Positions 1 through 4,819 of a stretch of DNA of 12,800 nucleotides are shown piece by piece. The notes under the pieces are model-generated. The model did no database searches and had not been told where the DNA came from. It saw only the letters and a program-made list of their open reading frames with translations. The stretch is from Bacillota bacterium (GTDB lineage Bacteria; Bacillota; Clostridia; Peptostreptococcales; Anaerovoracaceae), in the NCBI GenBank assembly GCA_016281165.1, contig JAEEIC010000110.1, positions 1 through 12,800 on the forward strand, in the 5' to 3' direction. The stretch's first letter is position 1; every line of letters starts with the position of its first letter. The position numbers and the translations under genes were made by a program.

Positions 1-95
1 GCCTGGCCGGGGCCTATAATCTGACAGGCCCGATCAGATACGCCGCAAAGGTCAGGGAATACAACCGCAAGGCGAAGAAGCTCAGAGCGGAATAA
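1..95 (+). CDS. 3' end of an unidentified gene (partial)
   Basis: Reading frame 3 is open from the window edge to a TAA at 93-95 and gives a 30-residue C-terminus, beginning LAGAYNLTGPIRY and ending KAKKLRAE. The end is strongly basic, like the cytoplasmic tail of a membrane protein, but too little is visible to name a family. The stop codon coincides with the first bases of the 60-bp repeat that follows, which fits an intergenic repeat placed just behind a gene. The other two plus frames have early stops. A minus-strand frame is also open through this stretch, so the call is tentative. Confidence 0.4.
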   Translation, partial: LAGAYNLTGPIRYAAKVREYNRKAKKLRAE

Positions 96-152
96 TTGGT
101 ATTCGGCTGCCTCATGCATGCTTTGCCCTCCTTGGGGCAGCGCTTTACTAAC
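93..152. repeat. 60-bp direct repeat, copy 1 (hairpin-forming)
   Basis: This copy is identical over 60 bases to 176-235; the two are separated by 23 bases, so the period is 83 bases. Each copy is an imperfect palindrome. TTGGTA (96-101) can pair with TACTAA (146-151) including one G-U pair, and GCTGCCTC (106-113) pairs with GGGGCAGC (134-141) with one G-U, separated by a symmetric 4x4 internal loop. A shorter alternative stem, TGCCC with GGGCA, lies inside the terminal loop and would compete with it. No known element family is recognised. Confidence 0.9.
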
Positions 153-175
153 AAAATGGCTTGAAAACAGAAGTT

Positions 176-235
176 TAATTGGTATTCGGCTGCCTCATGC
201 ATGCTTTGCCCTCCTTGGGGCAGCGCTTTACTAAC
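176..235. repeat. 60-bp direct repeat, copy 2 (hairpin-forming)
   Basis: This is the exact duplicate of 93-152, with the same predicted fold at 179-234. Unlike copy 1 it is followed at once by a run of five T (236-240), so on the plus strand this copy could act as an intrinsic terminator for the gene ending at 95. Copy 1 is instead followed by AAAATGG. The perfect identity implies recent duplication or gene-conversion-like homogenisation. Confidence 0.9.
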
Positions 236-250
236 TTTTTGGCAGGATAA

Positions 251-278
251 TGCCGCAGATGTTGGTAATCCTGCGGCA
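251..278. repeat. Perfect 8-bp inverted repeat
   Basis: TGCCGCAG (251-258) and CTGCGGCA (271-278) form a perfect stem around a 12-base loop. The loop contains GTTGGTAAT, which resembles the TTGGTATT core of the nearby repeats, so this may be a decayed relative of that element. No T-run follows on either strand, so it is not an obvious terminator. Confidence 0.5.
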
Positions 279-416
279 AAACAGCAAGGCCCGGGCCGGG
301 CATCCGCGATGATATCATGAAATGGCAATATACGCTTTAGTTCCTTGTCATTCCAACCGGTCTTGCCGGCAGATCGCGGGCCTGAGAGCCTCATCGCCGC
401 CGGACCGCCCGGAAAT

Positions 417-482
417 TACCAACAAAATGACCTGAATACAGCGGTTTTGTTGGTATTATGCTGCCCCATGCATTTTCTGACC
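417..482. repeat. Diverged third copy of the repeat unit, with its own 11-bp hairpin
   Basis: Bases 421-482 align without gaps to 151-212, which spans the spacer plus the first part of copy 2, at about three quarters identity. Shared blocks include AACAAAATG, TTGGTATT, GCTGCC and CATGCAT. Here the left part forms a perfect 11-bp stem, TACCAACAAAA (417-427) with TTTTGTTGGTA (445-455), around a 17-base loop. The corresponding bases at copies 1/2 pair less well. The right arm of the 60-bp hairpin is not recognisable in this copy. Confidence 0.65.
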
Positions 483-580
483 GCGATTCCCCCTGGTTTT
501 TACGGCGGGAGCGGTCTCCACGGTCTGAAGCGGCACGCTTTGTCCTGTGACCCGTTAATACGGCGTCGCGGGAAAGACTG

Positions 581-611
581 AAAAACGCCCCGGTCCGTCA
601 GGACCGGGGCG
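581..611 (-). terminator. Rho-independent terminator of the amidohydrolase-like gene
   Basis: A perfect 11-bp GC-rich stem (586-596 with 601-611) encloses the 4-base loop GTCA. On the minus strand it is followed directly by five T (581-585). It lies about 20 bases beyond the minus-strand stop codon at 630-632, exactly where a terminator is expected. Confidence 0.93.
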
Positions 612-629
612 CGGCTGTATGGCCATATA

Positions 630-2096
630 CTATATCTCGGTATCTTCGGTTTGATCTTCGTCCGCGGGCTCCTCGTCTTCGGGCACGGCAAGGTCGAGAG
701 CGAAGTCCTCGAGCTGCTCGCTGAGAGCAGCGGCCCAGTCCTCGGCCCTGTCTTCACCTTTTTTGTAGACCGGCCTGCCGGAGAGGACGGTCATGAAGGC
801 GTCCAGCTCCGCGAATGAGGCGGCCGTCCTCGGATCTTCGTCGAATACAGCGAAGTCGGCCAGTTTGCCTTCCTCGAGACTGCCGATCAGATGCGGGGCC
901 GCGCAGGCCGCCGCTGCCTTGGCGGTCGCCTGCTGCCAGAAATCTTCGCCCTGAGGGACCGAACCGTCAAGGGGATATTCGGCCACCTTCCCGGTGAATA
1001 TCTCGCTCTTTTCTTCTTCGCTCAGATCTTCGCCGTGCATAAGGATGAAGCTCTGCTTTTTGTAGGTCTCCGAGAGCTCGCCCATGATCTCAAGAGCGGT
1101 GAGGGCGGTCTCCTTGTCAAAGGCCCTGATCCTTGCGCTGAAGCCTCTGTCGGCCGCGTCCGCGAGCAGGGCGCGCAGGTATTCGGGACTGAAATGGCGG
1201 AAGGAATCCTTGTCGGAGCTTGCGTTTATAACAAGGGTGTCATAATTAATATTATTGTCAAGCTCGGTGCATTCGGTCCTCGCCCTGTTCAGCATGTAGA
1301 CCGCGGTGGCGGGAGCGATCATCCTGTTCAGGACGGTGCTGCCGAAGACCCTCTGCTTGAGCATGCCGCAGCTGACCGAATCGATGAGCAGGTCCTTATA
1401 GAGCTTGCCGAAGCAGTTGTTGGAGGGGGTCGCGAAGACCGCGGTCACGCCTTTTGAGGCGAGCTCCATCGATTTTTCCATCAGGGGCAGGGCCCGGGAG
1501 GCGTAATCGACGGCGATCACGGTATCGAGGGCGAGCTCGGGACTGATGGTCCTCACCATGAGCTCGTCTGCCCTGGCGGTGACCATGTCGGCGGCGCTGC
1601 GGTCGAGCCTCAGGCTCAGTCCGTCCTCGAACATCACGATGGCGGGGAGCCCGCCCGCGGCCTTGTCCAGGGCGGCGGTGAAGCCTTCCTCTTCGCCTTC
1701 TTCCGCGTCCTTGAAGAGCTGCATGCCGGCTCCGTAGACGAAGCAGTATCCGGCCTCGGCGTGCTCTTCGCGCCATTTGCTTATATTCTCCATCAGGGTC
1801 TGCCTGTCCCAGGAGGGATCGGCCTTAAGGCCCGCGTCCCCGAATATCTCTTCCGAAGGATCGGAAAAAGCCTGTACGAGGCCGGGGGATAGGTATCTGC
1901 CCTCAAGATCGAAGACCTCCGTGCCGGGACCTTCGAGCTCCCGCCAGCTGTCTTCTTCGCCTATCGCCATTATCCTGCCGCCTTTGACGGCTATCCAGCT
2001 GCAGCCCGCGAGCTCCTCGTCGTCGGTGACCAGCGAGGCGTTGATATAGAGCTGCTCGGCCGGATTCTTCTTTTTTCTGAACAGACCGAATGCCAT
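630..2096 (-). CDS. Amidohydrolase-like protein (YtcJ type), probably catalytically inactive
   Basis: The 488-residue product has the overall plan of amidohydrolase family 3 proteins. An N-terminal beta-sandwich segment (VKGGRIMAIG, residues 38-46) is followed by a core and a C-terminal segment with the hallmark GSLEEGKLADFAVFDEDP (405-422). At the site where active relatives have PGLIDxHxH, this protein reads PGLVQAFSDP (71-80), so both metal-binding histidines are missing. The region matching the GITSVxD strand reads GVTAVFATP (216-224). H354 in FILMHGEDLS may match the conserved R-x-E-H region, but the protein contains only four histidines in all. It starts with a basic stretch (FRKKK) and ends in a very acidic tail (about 460-488). 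The start is supported by AGGAAAGGA about 6 bases upstream. It is transcribed alone, divergently from the nucleoside phosphorylase operon. A true hydrolase function is doubtful; a binding or structural role is possible but unproven. Confidence 0.75.
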   Translation of the reverse strand: MAFGLFRKKKNPAEQLYINASLVTDDEELAGCSWIAVKGGRIMAIGEEDSWRELEGPGTEVFDLEGRYLSPGLVQAFSDPSEEIFGDAGLKADPSWDRQTLMENISKWREEHAEAGYCFVYGAGMQLFKDAEEGEEEGFTAALDKAAGGLPAIVMFEDGLSLRLDRSAADMVTARADELMVRTISPELALDTVIAVDYASRALPLMEKSMELASKGVTAVFATPSNNCFGKLYKDLLIDSVSCGMLKQRVFGSTVLNRMIAPATAVYMLNRARTECTELDNNINYDTLVINASSDKDSFRHFSPEYLRALLADAADRGFSARIRAFDKETALTALEIMGELSETYKKQSFILMHGEDLSEEEKSEIFTGKVAEYPLDGSVPQGEDFWQQATAKAAAACAAPHLIGSLEEGKLADFAVFDEDPRTAASFAELDAFMTVLSGRPVYKKGEDRAEDWAAALSEQLEDFALDLAVPEDEEPADEDQTEDTEI

Positions 2097-2136
2097 GAAA
2101 AGTCCTTTCCTTTCGGGCCGCCGCGGTTTTGCGGCA

Positions 2137-2166
2137 TTTACAAACGCCCGTATTTGATGTTATACT
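2137..2166 (+). promoter_or_regulatory. Putative sigma-70-type promoter of the phosphorylase operon
   Basis: TTTACA (2137-2142), an 18-base spacer and TATACT (2161-2166) lie in the 137-base divergent intergenic gap, upstream of the phosphorylase start at 2234. Each hexamer differs from consensus at one position. Transcription would begin near 2173, giving a leader of about 60 bases. A TTG-initiated reading frame begins upstream at 2129, inside this gap, but it lacks family homology and is not taken as coding. Confidence 0.55.
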
Positions 2167-2217
2167 CAATATTAAACCACGCGGCTCGGCAAAAGAGCAA
2201 GAGATTTTGCTTCATGC

Positions 2218-2225
2218 GGAAAGGA
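2218..2225 (+). promoter_or_regulatory. Ribosome binding site that fixes the phosphorylase start
   Basis: GGAAAGGA sits 8 bases before the ATG at 2234. Neither the upstream TTG at 2129 nor the in-frame ATG at 2246 has a comparable site, and family similarity begins only after 2234, so 2234 is the preferred start. Confidence 0.7.
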
Positions 2226-2233
2226 AAAGCGGG

Positions 2234-3073
2234 ATGGAATATAGTATGGAAACTCTCCGAGAGACAGTATCGTATATAAATGAAAGGACGGGCGGTTTCA
2301 AGCCTCAGACCGGCATCGTGCTGGGCTCGGGACTGGGCGGTCTCTCAAAGCTCATAGACAAGGTCTGCGAGATCCCCTACGGCGAGATACCGGGCTTTCC
2401 CGTCTCCACGGCCCCCGGCCACGAGGGCAGGCTCATCTTCGGCACCCTTGAGGGCAGGAGGCTGGTCTGCATGTCGGGACGCTTCCACCGCTACGAGGGC
2501 TACTCCTACCAGCTGCTGGCCATGCCCGTGAGGGTGCTCAAGCTCCTGGGCATCAGCGAGCTCATAGTGACCAACGCCGCCGGCTCCATCAACAAGGACT
2601 GGCGTCCGGGCGACATCATGCTCATAAAGGACCACATCAAGCTCTTCGGCGACAGCCCCATGACGGGCCCCAACATGGCCGAGTTCGGACCCAGGTTCTT
2701 CGACACGACCGACATGTACAGCAAGAAGCTCAGGGCCCTCGCCAAAAACTGCGCGAAGGAGTGCGGCATCGATATCAAAGAGGGCGTCTACTTCTACTTC
2801 CCCGGCCCCCAGTTCGAGTCTCCCGCCGAGATCAGGGCGGCAAGGCTGCTGGGAGGCGACGCCGCCGGCATGTCGACGGTATCGGAAGCGCTCACGGCCG
2901 CTCACATGAAGCTGCCTGTGCTCGGCATCTCGCTCATGACCAACATGGCGGCGGGCATACTCGACCAGCCTCTCAGCTCCGAGGAGGTCAATGAGGCCGG
3001 AGAGGCCGCGGCCCCCCGCATGGAGAGCCTGGTCAGGACGGTGATCAAGAGGCTGTCCGGAGAGGACGACTGA
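2234..3073 (+). CDS. punA: Purine nucleoside phosphorylase (trimeric PNP-I/MTAP family)
   Basis: The 279-residue product cleaves purine nucleosides with phosphate to the free base and (deoxy)ribose 1-phosphate in purine salvage, in the cytoplasm. Family motifs appear in order: GSGLG (31-35), APGHEG (60-65), GRFHRYEGY (82-90), TNAAGS (113-118), GPQFESPAEI (191-200), GMSTVSEAL (212-220) and TNMAAG (236-241). N237 in the last motif is the residue typical of 6-oxopurine-specific enzymes, where methylthioadenosine phosphorylases carry Asp. This points to inosine/guanosine as substrates. The length matches the trimeric family. The stop overlaps the next start by one base (TGATG, 3071-3075), so the genes are translationally coupled. 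A link to the downstream phosphofructokinase is metabolically sensible, because ribose phosphate released here can enter central carbon metabolism. The precise substrate is inferred from motif residues only. Confidence 0.93.
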   Translation: MEYSMETLRETVSYINERTGGFKPQTGIVLGSGLGGLSKLIDKVCEIPYGEIPGFPVSTAPGHEGRLIFGTLEGRRLVCMSGRFHRYEGYSYQLLAMPVRVLKLLGISELIVTNAAGSINKDWRPGDIMLIKDHIKLFGDSPMTGPNMAEFGPRFFDTTDMYSKKLRALAKNCAKECGIDIKEGVYFYFPGPQFESPAEIRAARLLGGDAAGMSTVSEALTAAHMKLPVLGISLMTNMAAGILDQPLSSEEVNEAGEAAAPRMESLVRTVIKRLSGEDD

Positions 3074-3567
3074 TGGCCGCCATAGATTACGTGTTCGTGG
3101 TCCCGGCCGTGATCGTCATCGCCTGGGAGCTCTACGGCATGACAGTCCTGCAGCCGAAGATAAAGGTGAAGGGAAGGGTGCCCGGCACCCGGGGCTCGAG
3201 AGTCCTGCTGGTCTTCCTTTTGGTGATGGCCGCTCTCAGGCCCTCGGACGTGATGAAGCTCCCCGTCGTCTACGCCTGCGCCGTCGCGGTCTTCGCCCTG
3301 CACAGCCTGGTGTCGGCGGGCCCGGGAGACGAGGCCTTCTACAACAGCGGGCTCACGATACCGTATAAAAACATAGATTACTATCAGGATATAAGAGATT
3401 TTAAGGGCGGCTTCTCCGCCCGCTTCCACTGCCTGAACGGCAGGGAATACGTGGTCCTTTACAAGGAAAAGCAGAGAGAAGAGCTCGAAAGGATCATGAC
3501 AGAACACAGGATAAGAGATTTCGACAAGGTCGTTTTCTTCGATGATGACAAGGAGGTCAAAAAATGA
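3073..3567 (+). CDS. Small membrane protein of unknown function
   Basis: I do not recognise a named family with confidence. The 164-residue product has about three hydrophobic segments, at roughly residues 5-25, 43-57 and 64-82. A polar C-terminal domain of about 80 residues follows and contains short strands such as GLTIPYKNIDYYQ, ARFHCLNGREYVVLY and FDKVVFFDD. This layout, membrane anchor followed by a small beta-rich domain, resembles several bacterial domain-of-unknown-function proteins (DUF5673-like or PH-like), but that is a guess. The start overlaps the phosphorylase stop by one base and the stop overlaps the phosphofructokinase start by four (ATGA, 3564-3567). It is therefore a fixed member of the operon. 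Nothing in the sequence ties it directly to nucleoside or sugar metabolism. Confidence 0.85.
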   Translation: MAAIDYVFVVPAVIVIAWELYGMTVLQPKIKVKGRVPGTRGSRVLLVFLLVMAALRPSDVMKLPVVYACAVAVFALHSLVSAGPGDEAFYNSGLTIPYKNIDYYQDIRDFKGGFSARFHCLNGREYVVLYKEKQREELERIMTEHRIRDFDKVVFFDDDKEVKK

Positions 3568-4523
3568 GAGCTGCCATACTGACCAGCGGCGGTGACGCCC
3601 CGGGCATGAATGCCTGCATAAGAGCGGTCGTGAGAGGTTGCCTGGCCAAGGAGATCGACATATTCGGCATACGCCAGGGCTATGAGGGCATGTATACCGA
3701 CAATATCTACAGGATGGACGTCTCTTCGGTGGCGGACATCATCCACAGGGGCGGCACCATACTGCGCACCGCCAGGAGCGACCGCTTCATGCACGAAGAG
3801 GGCAGGACCGAGGCCGCGGCTTTCCTCGAGGGCTACGGCATAGACGCTCTGGTCGTCATCGGCGGCAACGGCAGCCTCACCGGCGCCCACGAGCTCTCGC
3901 AGCTCTCCAACGTGAGGATATTCGGCGTGCCCGCGACAATAGACAACGACCTGGCCTATACCGATTATTCCATAGGCTTCGATACCGCCGTCAACACCGT
4001 CGTGAACGCCATCGGAAACATCAGGGACACCTCCTCGTCTTTAGGCAGGACCACCGTGATCGAGGTCATGGGCAGGCACTGCGGCGACATCGCCCTGCAC
4101 GCCGGCCTGGCGGGCGGCGCGGAGACCGTGATCGTGCCAGAGGCTCCTTATGATATTGACGTCATCTGCCAGAACATCAGGACCGGCGTCGAGAGAGGCA
4201 AGCTGCACAGCATCATCCTGAAGGCGGAGGGCATAGGCCTCTCCACCCAGGCTCTGGCCGAGATACTGCAGCTCAAGACCGGCTGCGAGACCAAGACCGT
4301 CATACTCGGATACATCCAAAGAGGCGGCAGCCCCACCGCCAGAGACAGGGTGCTGGCCAGCAGGCTGGGCTTCAGAGTATCGCAGCTGATAAACGAGAAC
4401 GCTCCCAGCTGCTGCGTGGGCGTAAGGGGGGAGAACATCGTCGAGGTGCCCTTCGAGGAGGCCATGCAGATGAAGAAGGAACCCCCTCTGGAGTTCCTCA
4501 GGATATGCGAGACCCTGCTCTAA
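3564..4523 (+). CDS. pfkA: 6-phosphofructokinase (PfkA family) with a variant Mg/ATP motif
   Basis: The 319-residue product has the length of bacterial ATP-dependent phosphofructokinase, which converts fructose 6-phosphate to fructose 1,6-bisphosphate in glycolysis. Motifs visible: TSGGDAPGMN (7-16), GGTILRTAR (63-71, ATP-site Arg at 71), TIDND with catalytic D127 and D129, DTSSS (155-159), R162, MGRHCGD (169-175), KAEGIG (220-225) and GYIQRGGSP (249-257). The glycine after the second glycine of GGxGS (G103) favours ATP over pyrophosphate. However, the preceding residue is Asn (GGNGS, N102), where E. coli PfkA has the Mg-contacting D103. Y250 replaces the substrate-contacting His, and the position matching effector-site R54 of E. 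coli is V53. The other effector-site basic residues R20, R24, R154 and K213 are kept. It may be a functional variant or a second, specialised paralogue. It is the last gene of the operon and is followed by a terminator. Confidence 0.88.
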   Translation: MRAAILTSGGDAPGMNACIRAVVRGCLAKEIDIFGIRQGYEGMYTDNIYRMDVSSVADIIHRGGTILRTARSDRFMHEEGRTEAAAFLEGYGIDALVVIGGNGSLTGAHELSQLSNVRIFGVPATIDNDLAYTDYSIGFDTAVNTVVNAIGNIRDTSSSLGRTTVIEVMGRHCGDIALHAGLAGGAETVIVPEAPYDIDVICQNIRTGVERGKLHSIILKAEGIGLSTQALAEILQLKTGCETKTVILGYIQRGGSPTARDRVLASRLGFRVSQLINENAPSCCVGVRGENIVEVPFEEAMQMKKEPPLEFLRICETLL

Positions 4524-4539
4524 AGCGGGATCCGGAAAA

Positions 4540-4560
4540 AATTTTTTATATCAAAAAATT
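4540..4560. repeat. AT-rich inverted repeat behind pfkA
   Basis: AATTTTTT (4540-4547) and AAAAAATT (4553-4560) form a perfect 8-bp palindrome around ATATC. Preceded by another A-run, it gives closely spaced A/T tracts that could bend DNA. It is not a classical terminator because the stem has no GC pairs. Confidence 0.4.
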
Positions 4561-4592
4561 ATATTTGATGCCGGCATCTACCGGGATCAGGG

Positions 4593-4649
4593 AAATGCCC
4601 CGCGGCGCACATCTTATACGTGCCTGAGCGGGGCATTTATTGTATTTTT
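4593..4649 (+). terminator. Rho-independent terminator of the punA-pfkA operon
   Basis: A perfect 11-bp stem, AAATGCCCCGC (4593-4603) with GCGGGGCATTT (4628-4638), encloses a 24-base loop that can pair further (GCAC with GTGC). A T-rich stretch follows (4636-4649). It lies 70 bases after the pfkA stop and isolates this operon from the transport operon. Confidence 0.88.
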
Positions 4650-4717
4650 GAAATAAAAAACAACAATTTTGAAGTAATTGTGCGATTTTCGGACGATTTC
4701 CGCAATTGCGATATATT

Positions 4718-4746
4718 TTGACAAATCGCCGCGGATGTTGTAATAT
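4718..4746 (+). promoter_or_regulatory. Strong sigma-70-type promoter of the peptide transport operon
   Basis: A perfect TTGACA (4718-4723), an optimal 17-base spacer and TAATAT (4741-4746) make this the best promoter in the window. Transcription should start near 4753, giving a leader of about 67 bases. Just upstream lie two CGATTT motifs 11 bases apart (4683-4688, 4694-4699), and their complement AAATCG overlaps the end of the -35 box (4723-4728). GCGAT (4708-4712) and ATCGC (4725-4729) form an inverted repeat around the -35. These are candidate operator sites for an unknown regulator. Confidence 0.85.
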
Positions 4747-4763
4747 CTCTGTAATATTGTTGA

Positions 4764-4783
4764 TGGAGCGGCATACCGCTCCA
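4764..4783 (+). promoter_or_regulatory. Stem-loop in the 5' leader of the transport operon
   Basis: TGGAGCGG (4764-4771) and CCGCTCCA (4776-4783) form a perfect 8-bp GC-rich stem with the tetraloop CATA, starting about 11 bases after the predicted transcription start. There is no T-run after it, so it is more likely an mRNA-stabilising 5' hairpin or an operator than a terminator. The ribosome binding site (4807-4812, AAGGAG) lies outside it. Confidence 0.6.
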
Positions 4784-4819
4784 CCTATAAGAATCTCATA
4801 TTTTAGAAGGAGAAAAACA

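Larger units (their letters stand above)
96..629. other. Repeat- and hairpin-rich intergenic region without a convincing gene
   Basis: These roughly 530 bases separate the partial gene at the left edge from the minus-strand amidohydrolase. They hold two perfect 60-bp direct repeats, a diverged third copy, at least four further inverted repeats or hairpins and the terminator of the neighbouring gene. Open frames exist on both strands, for example plus 345-581 and minus 14-394, but they run straight through repeat copies and hairpins and show no recognisable domain. I see nothing specific in the stretch 280-415. The region could hold a structured RNA or decayed mobile DNA. Confidence 0.6.

Noticed and set aside
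93..235. CRISPR array
   Set aside because: There are only two perfect units of 60 bp with a 23-bp spacer, no cas genes nearby, and the third copy has diverged and lies about 200 bases away.
14..394. 126-codon minus-strand open frame through the repeats
   Set aside because: It translates both repeat copies in two different frames and shows no domain. The stretch around 300-390 looks slightly protein-like, but I cannot support a gene or a named pseudogene.
345..581. 78-codon plus-strand open frame
   Set aside because: It crosses the third repeat copy and its hairpin, has no ribosome binding site and no family resemblance.
2171..2200. Minus-strand promoter for the amidohydrolase-like gene (TTGCTC, 18 bases, TTTAAT)
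   Set aside because: The -35 box matches at only three positions, so it cannot be told from chance in this sequence. The true promoter must lie somewhere in this divergent gap.
2129..2233. N-terminal extension of the nucleoside phosphorylase from a TTG start
   Set aside because: There is no ribosome binding site, it overlaps the likely promoter, and family similarity begins only after the ATG at 2234.
4540..4560. AT-rich palindrome as terminator of pfkA
   Set aside because: The stem contains only A-T pairs; the GC-rich hairpin at 4593-4638 is a far better terminator.
4753..4819. Riboswitch in the leader of the transport operon
   Set aside because: The predicted leader is only about 67 bases with a single simple hairpin and no match to a riboswitch consensus that I recognise.
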